A DNA stretch of 64,000 nt from Amorphophallus konjac (Eukaryota > Streptophyta > Magnoliopsida > Alismatales > Araceae). The DNA lies in contig CM040120.1 of assembly GCA_022559845.1 (NCBI GenBank), positions 308,734,740-308,798,739 of the forward strand. Direction: 5' to 3'. The translations under genes and the position numbers were made by a program. The notes beneath the pieces were generated by a model. That model did no database searches and was not told the DNA's origin. It saw only the letters and a program-made list of their open reading frames with translations. This document shows positions 24,053 to 36,391 of the stretch, in pieces. Numbering within the stretch: position 1 is the first letter of the stretch; each line of letters opens with the position of its first letter.

Positions 24053-25619
24053 TGTAAGGATTTGCACAGCACCTACGGGCGACGCAGCGGATAACAAAAA
24101 TTCATTTGCCCGATCCCGGTGTTATGGAAAGCTTAATCTGTGCTCTAATCGGTGTTTCTAAGACCCTAATTACGGGTTGCGTGTTTCACCTTGCGCGGAA
24201 CGACGCTGTCCGCGATGCCCGATGCAGAATATCAAGCCACACAGCTGTACGGCCTCTAGAGCATATCCACACGGACCCTTGCGCAGCGACGGTACCTCCC
24301 CGGCCCTTTTTCACCTTCTGTAGAAAGAGAGCAAGAGGGAGGAAAGGGTAGGAGCTAATCCCCCTCTTAAGCCTTAATGCTTGCTTAGCCTAAGAGTTGG
24401 AAGAAGAAGCTCGAATGAGCTTCACGTATGATCTATATATAGAGTTTAGGCTTATTAGAAAAGGGCTCCAAAAGACCGAAACTGTATATATGTCCTATCT
24501 GATATTATACATATGTATTAAGCTCCATTTACACTCCTTTCCGAAAGGAATTAAATAGAAATAATACATACATTTGTAGAATAATAATCCGCCACCCAAG
24601 AATCCATTGTGTGTGATCCTCTAGGCCCATAGTCACTCTAGTTTAAGGCCCATTAACTTCTAATTCCCAATTAGAAGTAAATTAAACGTATTATTCACTT
24701 CTACTAGAGCCGAATAATAGTTTAATTCATTCCGAACCTTCGATCACGTTGGGTCAAGCAAATCCGCGTGATCCTAGAGGACGCCGGGTTTAAACCACCA
24801 TGTCTGGTACTTGTAAGTCCACAGTTACCGCATCGATATAATCTCTCGCTCCTTCTATGAGTCTGGTACGATCGAGGGTATGGTTTCTGTCAAACCCCAT
24901 GATCGTGCAATTTGACTATGACCTCCTTAAAGTGTATGACGTCCGTTCTAAACGAACTCACACGACCCTGGCCAGGGATTTAACGGAGCGTCAATGTCAT
25001 TACCCATTAACTGTCTGATATATACCCGACAGTGAGCGATCCCTTCTTGACTATTGACGATCTTCACACGTATCCTGGAGTGGTTAATGACTCGGCAACT
25101 CATGACTTATGGTTAAAGTCACTTAGCTAAGTAATTAAACCATTCTAGTCCTCGTATAAGATCCGATCAATGTCTCAGGTCAAAGGACCAACGATGCTAC
25201 TAAGACCGTTGGATCTTCAGTTGACATTAGGTATAATCAACCATCTGAAGATCCAATAGCGGATCAGTTCAGTGCACATCCTCCAAGGACATACACCTAC
25301 ACATATGTGTTGGTGCCCCGCACCAATGACCATGAGACTGGTCACTGACACATCATGTGTACTGGTTTAATAGGTAATCAAAGTCCCCGAGTGATTACCC
25401 TCCAACCAGGAACAGTTTAAGGTATGTGTTCATGTAAAGTCAGTCTCATAATCGAGATCCCATCTCGAGTTGACTTTACAACCACATATCCTAGGGACAA
25501 CGTAAAGTAACACAATCGCATATTTACGCTCAAATATCACTTTATTAATAATGAACAAGATCGTACATATATCGGGTCTACCTGACCCTAAATTGGCATG
25601 TAGCACACCAACACTAACA
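24053..25619 (-). repeat. 3' LTR of the copia element
   Basis: On the minus strand it starts TGTTAGTGTTGGTGTGC and ends CCTTACA. A TATA-like CTCTATATATAGATC is at about 24430-24445. It aligns with 31062-32643; one difference is a 17-bp insert in the right copy near 31310. Confidence 0.93.
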
Positions 25620-28600
25620 ATCTCGATCCTTAGCCCTTCGCAGGTACTTAAGGATACCCTTTACTGCCTTCCAGTGCTCTTCGCCTGGATTTGCCTGATA
25701 TCTACTGACAATGCTTAAAGCATTGGCAACATCAGGCCGTGTACATAGCATGGCATACATGATTGACCTTATCACCGAAGTATAGGGTACCTTATTCATG
25801 TGTGCCACCTCCTCAGAAGTTTTAGGACTCATCCCCTTGGATAGACAAATTTCATGTCTCATGGGAATAAGACCTCTCTTGGAATTTTCCATCCTAAACC
25901 TTTTGAGGATAGTGTCTATGTACATGGATTGGGATAGTCCTAGCATCCTTTTAGATCTATCTCGATAGATCCTTATGCCCAGCATATAGGATGCTTCTCC
26001 CAAATCCTTCATAGAGAAAGTCTTGGACAACCAAGACTTAGTTGATGTCAATATCTCTACATCATTCCCAATGAGTAAGATGTCATCAACATAAAGGACC
26101 AAGAAGGTCACAGAGCTCCCACTGACCTTCTTGCAAACACAGGGTTCATCTTCATTCCGAATGAAGTTGAAAGATTTGACAGCCTCGTCAAATCTTAAGT
26201 TCCAGCTTCTAGATGCCTGCTTTAATCCATAAATGGACCTTTGAAGTTTGCATACCTTATTAGGATGTAGCTTGGAGGTGAATCCTTCAGGCTGTACCAT
26301 GTACACCTCTTCTGACAGATTTCCATTAAGAAAAGTTATCTTCACATCCATTTGCCAGATCTCATAATCCAGGTATGCAGCAATGGCAAGGAGGATTCTG
26401 ATTGACTTAACCATGGCTACCGGCGAAAAAGTCGTGTCATAGTCAATGCCTTGCCTTTGACGATATCCTTTCGCCACTAGTCTAGCCTTGTATGTGTCAA
26501 CCTATCCATCTGCACCAATTTTCCTTTTGAAAATCCATTTACAGCCGATAGGGACCTTCCCTTCGGGTACATCAACTAAGTTCCAAACTTTATTGGTGTA
26601 CATGGACTGGATCTCTGAATCCATTGCCTCTTGCCATTTCTCGGAGTCTACACTACGGATCGCCTCCTGGTACGACTGAGGATCATCATCCTCATCGATA
26701 CATACCTCAGAGGACCCCTCTGAGACATGTCCAACATATCTCTCAGGTTCTCTCGGTAGTCTACCAGATCTCCGCAGTGTCAGTGTTTCACTTTGAATAG
26801 GATCAACCGATACAGTCTCATCTAATGAGCTTCTGTCTATGGGTTGTGGTTCTTGGACCTCGTCCAATTCTATCTAGCTCCCACTATTTTTCTGGAGTAG
26901 ATATTCTCTTTCCAGAAATACAGCTCTCTTAGCCACTAAGACCCTTTACTCAGAAGGGTGATAGAAATAATATCCAAACGTCTCCTTTGGATATCCCACA
27001 AACCTACACTTATCGGTTCTCGACTCAAGCTTATCACTCTCGTTCTTCTTTACATGATCAGGACACCCCCAAATTTTAATGTGATTAAAATTTAGTTTCA
27101 TTCCCTTCCATATCTCATATGGTATAGAAGGAACTGATTTACTTGAGATCCTATTCAATAAATAAGCCGCAGTCTCTAACGCATAGTCCCAGAGAGACAA
27201 GGGTAGTCCTGACATTGACATCATGAATCGGACCATGTCTAACAAGGTCATGTTTCTCCTTTTGGATACACCATTGTGCTGTGGTGTATACGGTGGAGTC
27301 CACTGAGAAACTATTCCATGGTCTTTAAGATAAGAAGTGAATTCATGGCTTAAGTTTTCACCTCCTCGATCCGATCGAAGAGCCTTAATACTTTTGCCAG
27401 TCTGTTTCTCTACTTCATTCTTGTATTCCTTAAACTTCTCAAAGACTTGTGACTTATGTCTCATTAAATACACATAGCCATATCTAGAGAAGTCATCAAT
27501 AAAAGAAATGAAATAGAGATAACCCCATTTTGCTTCTATGGACATGGGTCCACACACATCCGAGTGTATGAGCTCGAGAAGGTCAACAGCCCTCTCACCA
27601 TGTCCACCAAAGGGAGCCTTGGTCATTTTTCCCATGAGACACGACTCACAGGTATCAAATGGCTTGTATTCGAACGAATTCAAATACCCATTTGAGTGTA
27701 AGTGAGACTCTTTTCTCACCTACATTGCCAAGTCTGCAATGCCATAGATATGCAGAATTCACTTCATCAGCATTGGAAATTTGCATAACATTAGAACGTG
27801 TATCTAATACATAAAGACCATTGACTAATGAACCATTGGCTATAATCAAACCATTATTCATTATAGAGCACCCAGTGCTATTAAAAGTCAATGTATATTC
27901 AATGTTATACAAGCCAGAGATTGAAATAATGTTCTTAATAATATTAGGAACATAATAACAGTCATTCAGCTCCAGAATGACTCCTGAAGGTAAACTGAGG
28001 CGTGCAGTCCCAATAGCTTTGGCAGAAACTAAAGCTCCATTGCCCATCCCCAGTTCAATCTCCTTTTTGCCCAATCGCCTTCTATTTGCCAGCACCTGCA
28101 CAGAATTACAGATATGGGATGCACATTCAGTATCTAATACCCATGATGTGGATTCCATATATGACAAATTAAGGTCTATGACAAAAATACATTCATTTAG
28201 AATTGCCTTGCAATTCCTTTTCCAATGTCCAGTTTCTCCGCATCGAAAACATTTGTCTTCCTTTTCATTCTTCTTGCCCTTCCCTTTGTCAACTTTGGCG
28301 AGTTGCTTACCCGTGGCCTTTTTCTTTCCCTTCCCTTTGTTACTTGTGGTGGATATTTGAGAGGCCTTCCTTTTCTTGTTGGCCCGGCCAACAATCATTA
28401 CAGACGAAGATGGTTTATCTTTCTGCATGGTTCCTTCAGTACTCTTTAACATATTGAGCAGCTCTGCGAGAGTTGCTTCAATCCTGTTCATGTTAAAGTT
28501 CATGATGAAGGAAGAAAAGGAATCGGGCAATGACTGGAGTACAAGATCAATGCATAGTTCAAGATCCAACTTGAACCCCAATACATTGAGTCTTTCAATC

Positions 28601-29049
28601 CACTCCATCATTTTCAGTACATGGGCATGTACTGATGAACCCTCAGACATCCGTGTCCTGAAAAGCCTTTTGGAGATGTCATACCTCTCAATCCTACCCT
28701 GCTCCCCGAAGAGCTGGCGTAGATTGAGAAGTATACTTCTACAATCAGTCTTTTCAAATTGCCTCTGCAGCTCGGGAGCCATAGAGGCCAACATGTAACA
28801 TTGGGCTAGGGATGAGTCCTCAGACCACTTGACATAAGCCAGTAACTCGCCCTCGTCGGCATCAGGAGCTGGCTCAGAATGAACCGTGTCCAACACGTAC
28901 GTAATCTTTTCGGTGGTAAGGGCTATGCGTAGATTACGCAGCCAATCCGAGTAGTTCGGTCCAGTTAATCTATTTACATCCAAGATGCCGCGGAGGGGGT
29001 TGGTCGACGACATTATAATCTGGATAAGAAATAAAAGATAACTTAGCAT
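25620..29049 (-). pseudogene. gag-pol of the copia element, truncated after RT
   Basis: The ORF from 29049 has gag with the zinc knuckle CFRCGETGHWKRNC (about 28210-28255) and protease whose active site reads WVLDTECASHIC, so the usual DTG is DTE. Near 27712 a frameshift separates the GAG-pre-integrase block from integrase (CESCLMGKMTKAPF, then the DDE core with ALRSDRGGEN and PPYTPQHNGVS). Stops follow at 26946 (TAA), about 26873 (TAG) and 26502 (TAG, Gln expected). RT runs to 25620 with YVDD at 26082-26093. The RNase H domain that should follow is absent; translation runs into the 3' LTR within a few codons. The product would be inactive. Confidence 0.92.
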
Positions 29050-29190
29050 GTGTTCAAATTCTAACTTAGATGTGGTTTTCTATCTTAGTTAGTCCCACTA
29101 TTTTTCGATCGAACTATATAACCCTCAGTATATAGAACGAGAGATCAGCGAGATCAACCTAGTGGGTCGGAATCCCAACGAGACTGATGT

Positions 29191-29490
29191 ACGACCTTGT
29201 GGAAAGCACAACAAGTCATACATCTTCTCAAGGGCAGTCAACAGGCACTTGCATCTAATGCAATATCCGATATTCGGTCCCCGAGAAATCATCCCCTTGT
29301 GGAAATCACAACAAAGGATATTCTCAGTTAGATCTAACCATCATTACTACATAGCAATGAGTTCATGACCCGACCCTTGTGGAAAGCACAACAAGGCCGA
29401 GTTTAATTCCTCACCCCATTGAGGCCGAGCCTTGGAGTTTAATCCCGCCCCCAAACTCATGGACCTTGTGGAAAGCACAATAAATCCATG
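29191..29490. repeat. Four hairpin repeats with core CTTGTGGAAAGCACAACAAG
   Basis: Units at about 29195-29215, 29295-29317, 29377-29398 and 29464-29484. Each has stem CTTGTG/CACAA(C)AAG around the 5-base loop GAAAG or GAAAT. Outside the core, flanking arms differ between units yet tend to remain complementary: TGTACGAC/GTCATACA in unit 1, ATCC/GGAT in unit 2, TCATGGA/TCCATGA in unit 4. Confidence 0.8.
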
Positions 29491-30739
29491 AAATGAAGAC
29501 GTTCATTCACTCCATAATGATGAAGGGCCACGATGACTTCTAGAGCCACGCTTACCAGATCTAAAATTTAATCGCGAGGGAATTTAATTTTATCTTGATC
29601 TCACCCTAGGTGGTAATATAAATATATCCAATATATTTACCGTACCTAGTAGTTTGCACAAAATAAATGCATCCAATGCAAAATTAAACGCAAGTGATCA
29701 TAGACTTTAACCCTAATGTAACTAAGACATCCGGCCCGCTTCCGAAGCAGCTGGATCGTCCTCGTCGGGTGTGTTCCGCGCTTTCAAACTCCGACGCCGC
29801 ATCAATTACAACTATTACACGGCACGCAGGCCGGAAAAAATAAATTACATGTGACTCAAATTCCAGTAGCCCTTAGGGCGAGTACAACAACGGAGGAAGA
29901 TAGAAGTACATTAGAATTTTAGCAGAGAGAGAAAGGAGGTTCGTAGACCCCAATTAATTACATTAATCCAAGTCCATGATCACTTGCCAACCCATTCTAA
30001 TAAAATCAATCAAAGGTTATTTTCTGAAAATAATCCTTACTTTTGAATTTTAAAATGGGATGTGCAAATAAAAACAGGCTAGCTTTGTTTAATTTTAAAA
30101 ATCAAAGCATGATTAACTAAAATTAAACACACAAGTAGGCCAATACAAGGTAAATAAAGTAAAGCACGTAAAGAACCATCATTTTCTACAGGGGCATCTA
30201 ATTGAGATATTTAATTAAATTTAAATTTAAATTTAATTATTCAATAATCAAATTTTAATTCAAAATTTAAACATGTCAATAATTTAAATTTAAATTCAAA
30301 CTAATTATCCAATAATTTGTGTTTGAAAATAAATTTAAAATAATGCAATTATCCTCAATTAATAATTTTCTAAAATTCAAAATTTAAATTTAACAATTAT
30401 CTAATAATTAAAATTTAAATAATTGAATTTTTCACATTTAACTTCAATAAAATTTAAATTTTAAATTTTCTAATTATCTAATAATTAAAAATTCAAAAAC
30501 TTAAATTTTACTGAAGTAACTTCAATTATTACCATTTTATCTCAAGGTAAATAGTAATTATCTCACCTCGGTAAATTCAACACAGTTAAATAAAATTTAA
30601 CATTTGACATTTACCATCGAGATAACACAATTAACCTACTAGATAAAATTTGATTTAATTTACTGTGCATTTTGATATATATATATCTAATATATATATT
30701 CACAATTCCCGCAGATATAAATTAAAAATAAAAAAGCAA

Positions 30740-30912
30740 TTTTTTTTAAATTTAAAAAAAAAATTATTTCGCAGGTCCGCCGCGCGCACGCGTGCGGCGC
30801 CCGCGCGCCCGGGCGTTGACCCGCCCGCTGCGGGCGCTGACCCCGCGGGGCGGCGCCCAGAGGCGCAATGCACCCAGCGGCGCCCAAATTTTTTTTTTTT
30901 AAAAAAAAAATT
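30740..30912. other. GC-rich island between A/T tracts in the copia leader
   Basis: About 115 bp of almost pure G and C (GCGCGC-type) lies between two blocks of T and A runs that are inverted copies of each other in composition. It contrasts sharply with the AT-rich sequence to its left. Confidence 0.7.
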
Positions 30913-31042
30913 TACTGCTCGGATGCCCAGCATCTAGGAAGAACAGAGATGTCCAAATCTCTTTCTATAAATAATAATTGAAGATTTTGATTGTCCCTAA
31001 GACATGGTTCTAAACGGCGATAAAAACACCAATCAGAGCGCG

Positions 31043-31060
31043 AACCTGGCTCTGATACCA
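31043..31060 (-). other. Primer binding site for tRNA-iMet of the copia element
   Basis: On the minus strand TGGTATCAGAGCCAGGTT begins one base after the 5' LTR end (31062). It matches the 3' end of initiator methionine tRNA over 18 bases and fixes the orientation of the element. Confidence 0.93.
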
Positions 31061-31061
31061 C

Positions 31062-32643
31062 TGTAAGGTTTCGCACAGCACCTACGGACAACGCAGCGGA
31101 TAACAAAAATTCATTTGCCCGATCCCGGTGTTATGGAAAGCTTAATCTGTGCTCTAATCGGTGTTTCTAAGACCATAATTACGGGTTGCGTGTTTCACCT
31201 TGCACGGAACGACGCTGTCCGCGATGCCCGATACAGAATATCGAGCCGCACAGTTGTACGGCCTCTAAAGCAGATCCACATGGACCCTTGCGCAGCGACG
31301 GTACCTCCCCGGCACGACCTTCCCCGGCCCTTTTTCACCTTATGTAGAAAGAGAGCAAGAGGGAGGAAAGGGGAGGAGCTAATCCTCCTCTTAAGCCTTA
31401 ATGCTTGCTTAGCCTAAGAGTTGGAAGAAGAAGCTCGAATGAACTTCACGTAGGATCTATATATAGAGTTTAGACTTATTAGAAAAGGGCTCCAAAAGAC
31501 CGAAACTGTATATATGTCCTATCTCATATTATACATATGTATTAAACTCCATTTACACTCCTTTCCAAAAGGAATTAAATAGAAATAATACATACATTTG
31601 TATAATAATAATCCGTCACCCAAGAATTCATTGTGTGTGATCGTCTAGGCCCATAGTCACTCTAGTTTAAGGCCCATTAACTTCTAATTCCCAATTAGAA
31701 GTAAATTAAACGTATTATTCGCTTCTACTAGAGCCGAATAATAGTTTAATTCATTCCGAACCTTCGATCACATTGGGTCAAGCAAATCTGCGTGATCCTA
31801 GAGGACGCCGGGTTTAAACCAGCATGTCTGGTACCTGTAAGTCCACAGTTACCGCATCGATATAATCCCTCGCTCCTTCTATGAGTCTGGTACGATCGAG
31901 GGTATGGTTTCTGTCAAACCCCATGATCGTGCCATTTGACTATGACCTCCTTAAAGTGTATGACGTCCGTTCTAAACGAACTCACACGACCATGGCCAGG
32001 GATTTAACAGAGCGTCAATGTCATGACCCATTAACTGTCTGATATATACCCGACAGTGAGCGATCCCTTCTTGACTATTGACTATCTTCACACGTATCCT
32101 GGAGTGGTTAATGACTCGGCAACTCATGACTTATGGTTAAAGTCACTTAGCTAAGTAATTAAACCATTCTAGTCCTCGTGTAAGATCTGATCAATGTCTC
32201 AGGTCAAAGGACCAACGATGCTACTGAGACCGTTGGATCTTCAGTTGACATTAGGTATAATCAACCATCTGAAGATCCAATAACGGATCAGTTCAGTGCA
32301 CATCCTCCAAGGACATACACCTACACATATGTGTTGGTGCCCCGCACCAATGACCATGAGACTGGTCACTGACACATCATGTGTACTGGTTTAATAGGTA
32401 ATCAAAGTACCTGAGTGATTACCCTCCAACCAGGAACAGTTTAAGGTATGTGTTCATGTAAAGTCAGTCTCATAATCGAGATCCCATCTCGAGTTGACTT
32501 TACAACCACATATCCTAGGGACAACGTATAGTAACACAATTGCATATTTATGCTCAAATACCACTTTATTAATAATGAACAAGATCGTACATATATCGGG
32601 TCTACCCGACCCTAAATTGGCCTGTAGCACACCAACACTAACA
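31062..32643 (-). repeat. 5' LTR of the copia element
   Basis: It aligns with 24053-25619 throughout, with few substitutions. TATA-like CTCTATATATAGATC is at about 31450-31465. It is followed on the right by the GACCC duplication. Confidence 0.93.
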
Positions 32644-32648
32644 GACCC

Positions 32649-33078
32649 AACCGTTGAAGAATTAAGGCATCTGCAAGTCGCTGCTTCGCTACAGGTTGCA
32701 CAGGAACTAGTACACCGGTCTAGTGAAGATCAGGAGATTAGATGCCCTAAACGAGATTAGCTCACGTTGTGTCTTTAGAACTTTTTGTTACCCTTTCTAT
32801 CTTCTACCTACCCTCCTATTTTAATGAATTTAGGTCAAGTGAATCAGAAGATAAAAGGGCGGGAAGCTGCTGGTTTGGCACAGGACGTGTAGGAACCTGA
32901 GCGAGCTTCTAGTTAGAAATTCAAAGTCTAAAGCTTGTCACAGAGGTAGGTTATCTCATGGATGACTAGAATAATATGTCAGGAGTAAAAGCCCTCTGTT
33001 TTCTCCTATTTTCATTGATTATGCATGAAGTATTTTACTGTTGGTTTTAATGTGTCCCTTCTTTTGCAAGAGGGGTTA
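32649..33078 (+). repeat. Gypsy LTR, second part
   Basis: It continues the LTR begun at 23377 after the copia insertion. A short open frame spans the two parts (ATG at 24040, then 32649 to the TAG at 32758) but has no recognised domain. The right boundary is set by the TAT element and is approximate. Confidence 0.5.
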
Positions 33079-34722
33079 TGATGCCAACTATGATGAAAAC
33101 ATGAGCCAAGTAATGAAATCACTCAACCTATGAACATGTGAATCGTGAACCTAGGCGACCAGCACAAGCTCTAGCATGGACATGCTATCTCAACCAAAAC
33201 TAAACTAAGCAAATAAAGAAAAACACACGCCGGGGCATGGAATAAGAAAATAAAGAAAAACACACCGTATAGGTGGAACAAGTAAAGCAAAGAAGAGATA
33301 TGATGAGAGAGAAAGCTAATGCCCAAACTAAGGAAAGACGTGATCGCCACTAAGGTAAAAATAAGCCAAAGACCTGATAAGTACCTTAGAATAGGAGGAT
33401 GATGCACCCACCCACGGGAGAGAGAAAATAACTAGGAAACTGTAGCTCCGTCAGATGTAACAGTCGAAGACTGATGCGCCACAGGACATGTGACGGCCCC
33501 ACGATAGACTGCTACAAGGCTCTAACGCGCCTTTGGTAGACCGTCAGAGAATCTGCAGAATAAGAACTGGGAATCTTTTGATCTCCAAGCTTTCCAGACG
33601 GCCAGAGAGCTTGGGCCTCGTGCTATGGGCTCTGTAAACCTGCAAAAGAGTGTAGAACACAAGAGAAACAACCCAGATTAGCCCTTAGACAAAGTAGTAT
33701 CCATGTATCAAAGAACTTAAGAACATGCAAAAGGAAAGGGAAATACCGGGGAGGTTATTTTTTTAACCCCTCTGGGGCGTTTTAAAAGATGGGAGGATGT
33801 TTTAATGGATGCAGAAGATGCAAGAATGTGGTAGAAGAAGAGGGACAATGCTATGATGGTTGGAAGAGGGAAAAGACACTAAGAAACATAAATTGACTGA
33901 ACTAAACCCTTGGAATCAATACTCCCTAGACTTTGGAAGCATATTGACGTGGGAAGCAGCTCTCCTTGGTTGGTTCTAGCTCCAGGATGCGGCAGCACTT
34001 CGATGCGAACTCCAGATGTCTCCTCCTCAAGCCATGAAGTCAAGGGTTCTATTTATAGACCCTCAAAGTCTAGGTTCGAGTTGAGGATAATCCAGCTAGA
34101 AAGTAGGATGTTTCTTAGCAAACTCTTGAAGATAATACTCCCAAGAGTCCAAAGAAACAAACAGAAGGTTTTGAGGATCATATTTGAAGGAGAAATCCTC
34201 AGATCAAACTCTTAATTCGACCACGGAGTAGCAGAGAAATAGCAGTTCTGCTAGAACTCTCTGTTTGATGTAACGGCTGCACGATAGATCGCCACAGGGA
34301 TGTAACGCCCCAGGGATGGACCGTCACACAACCTTATCCACTGAAATATATGATCAACGAGCGAAGTTTATGAACATAGGACTCTAGATGAATGTAACGG
34401 TCAATGGTAGATGCGTTACAATGAATATAACGGCTGCACGATAAACCGTCACACCCAACAGATAGACTAAAAAGATAAGCTTGAAAGAAGCCATAAGCTT
34501 AAGGACTCTGGGATGATGTAACTGTTGTGCATCCCTTTAGTTTTGATGATGACAAAGGATATGTTTAATTGCTCCTTCAATATAAAGTAATGGACTCATG
34601 ATAATTTGATGATGACAAAAGATGTGGTTAACTAATTCAATGCAAATCTAATAGTTCAAGTAATTTCAGGTATACTGAAGTACTAATGAAGTCAACAGAT
34701 CAGAGGAAGTTGTCAAGGTTTC

Positions 34723-35162
34723 TTGTCGACCAGAGTAGTAGTCATTGTCGACCAACGAATCCAACCAAACACAGTTCAAGCTATGTTTTCTCTGTACGCG
34801 CTCTGGTTGTCGACCAGAGCCCTGCCCGTTGTCGACCACGAAGCAATACAAGCGAATCCAACTCTGTACAGACTTTTCCTCCGTACAGACTTTTCCTCTG
34901 TACAGACTCTCCTCTGTACAGACTTCGGTGGTTGACCAGTTACTTTTCCGCTGTACAGACTTCTGTGGTCAACCAAAGGTCTGCTCGTTGTCGACCACGG
35001 AACAGACAGAGCATCAGACAGAACTGCCATACATCTGGACATTGCCCCTTGTCGACCAGCGACAGGGCTATTGTCAACAATGAGCGATACGAGCGTCAGC
35101 CTGAAGAACCAGCCGTCTGGACAATGCTCATTGTCGACCAGAGACAGGGTCGTTGTCGACCA
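34723..35162. repeat. Five TTGTCGACCA pairs at exactly 22 bp
   Basis: Pairs start at 34723/34745, 34807/34829, 34967/34989, 35049/35071 and 35131/35153. In each the first 10-bp word is followed by 12 variable bases and a second 10-bp word. Most words are TTGTCGACCA; the variants are TGGTCAACCA and TTGTCAACAA. The 12-base spacers are partly related (GAGACAGGGTCG, GCGACAGGGCTA). Confidence 0.88.
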
Positions 35163-35760
35163 CAAGCGGAACCGCGTCCAGAACCGAAATCCAACCGAAT
35201 TCAGTTTCTGTTGAGAAAAACCTGCAGGTTGTTGCTGCAGGTTGTTGGGCGGTTCAGATGATAAGATTCCGCACGGGATTCAAGGAGAGAATCTTGCTAA
35301 GAACCGGTCAAATCTTTTCTAAGATTCTATTTAATCTTCTCCCTGTTTTTAGCGAGTAATCCAACAGGTTTTGCACTTGCGCGGGAAACAGCTTCGTGCT
35401 TAATAAGAACTGGTGCAAAAAGGAGAAGAGATAGAGAGCGGGGTGTGGAACATAGAGCAGAAGAAAAGGACACCCACGAAGATACTCTGAAAGAGAAAAG
35501 GAAGAGTGGCTCTCCGGCAATCAAGAAGCAGCAGAAGACAGAAGTGTTCTTCGGTGCTGCAGAAAGAAGACCTGGCTCAAGGCGTTGCAAGTTCCAGCAG
35601 CAAGGCAGCTGAAGGCATCCTGCTGGAAGTCCTACAGGGAGTCTTGCCTTGTTACCTATGTGATTGAGTCTCAAGCTGAACTCTTTAATTACTCTGCTTC
35701 AAAAGTCTATGTTCAGCCTTGTTACACCTTTTTCTATTTATCTTTTCATTACATCAAGAG

Positions 35761-35842
35761 TCAAGCTGTGAGGCAGCGGAGTCAAGCTGTGAGACAGCGG
35801 AGTCAAGCTGTGTGTCAGCAGGAACAAGCTGTGTGACAGCGG
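35761..35842. repeat. Tandem repeat, 21-bp unit, four copies
   Basis: The unit TCAAGCTGTGAGRCAGCGGAG is repeated at 35761, 35782, 35803 and 35824, the last two diverged. Each copy contains a small dyad GCTGT...ACAGC. Confidence 0.85.
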
Positions 35843-36391
35843 TGTTTGTGTGAGATCAGAAGTTCTCATTTAGTGAAGCCTTGCTCAAGTTGAGCAAGGG
35901 GTGGATGTAAGTCTCGGGAAGAGACTGAACCACCTTAAAAATCCTATCTTGTGGTTTGCTTTCGTGTGGTGTGTGCTCTTATTATTGCTTGTTGTCGCTA
36001 TAGCTATCAGTTTTATCGTTGCAACCCATAGCTTGCTTAAGGTCTAATCGATTGTTGATTTATAAATTGAAAAAGGGGGAAAGATCTATTCACCCCCCCT
36101 CTAGATCTATTCAGTCCGTACTCAACAGTAATGGACCAAGGTAGATGCGTTAGAGGATTGTAACACGCCATCAAAGGACCGTTAGAGATAATGGAGCGTA
36201 AATGAAGCGAAAGTTTGCTAAGCTTCGTCCAGCGGAAAGAGATAAGGAACCAGACCCAACCAAGGAGACATGACCCATGAAATAAACCTCAATTTGACCA
36301 AGAAGGCTCAACAAAGGTGAACAACTCGGAGCATCATATAGAATGAACAAGGAGATGACCCAACTTATTAGTCATAAAACCGGTGTCAACA

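Larger units (their letters stand above)
29050..31042 (-). other. Long untranslated leader of the copia element
   Basis: Between the primer site and gag there are about 2 kb without a supported gene. From right to left on the minus strand: a GC-rich island of about 115 bp framed by A/T tracts (30740-30912), an extremely AT-rich stretch built from AAATTTAAA-like runs (30190-30660), unremarkable sequence, then four hairpin repeats (29195-29484) before the gag start. Confidence 0.75.
24053..32643 (-). mobile_element. Ty1/copia element with two LTRs (8,591 bp), RNase H missing
   Basis: The element is flanked by a perfect duplication GACCC (24048-24052 and 32644-32648). LTRs are 24053-25619 and 31062-32643 and are very alike. 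The primer site lies next to the right LTR, so transcription runs right to left. A gag-pol frame covers gag, protease, integrase and RT, but the RT end abuts the 3' LTR directly: RNase H and the polypurine tract are absent. A 2-kb leader between the 5' LTR and gag holds hairpin repeats, an AT-rich stretch and a GC island. Confidence 0.95.
34523..36127 (+). mobile_element. Solo LTR of a SIRE-type copia element, 1,605 bp
   Basis: It starts TGTTGTGCATCC and ends GTACTCAACA, flanked by GTAAC (34518-34522) and GTAAT (36128-36132), a 5-bp duplication with one change. TTTTGATGATGACAAAGG near the start and a CACCCCCCCTCTAGATC block near the end are familiar from SIRE/Maximus LTRs. Removing it and one duplication rebuilds an intact unit of the TAT dyad lattice, which supports the boundaries. 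It contains TTGTCGACCA pairs, five CTGTACAGAC-like words (34865-34965) and a 21-bp tandem repeat. No coding function. Confidence 0.88.
33079..36391 (-). repeat. 3' LTR of the TAT element, split by a SIRE solo LTR
   Basis: On the minus strand it starts TGTTGACACCGG at 36391. A TATA box (GGTCTATAAATAGAA, minus strand) lies at 34048-34062. Without the 1.6-kb insertion the LTR is about 1.7 kb. It contains about eight of the dyad units described below. The left end is uncertain by perhaps a few hundred bases. Confidence 0.65.

Noticed and set aside
32644..32760. Possible host exon after the copia element
   Set aside because: The frame can be joined across the copia insertion but is only about 40 codons, lies in a gypsy LTR, and has no recognised motif.
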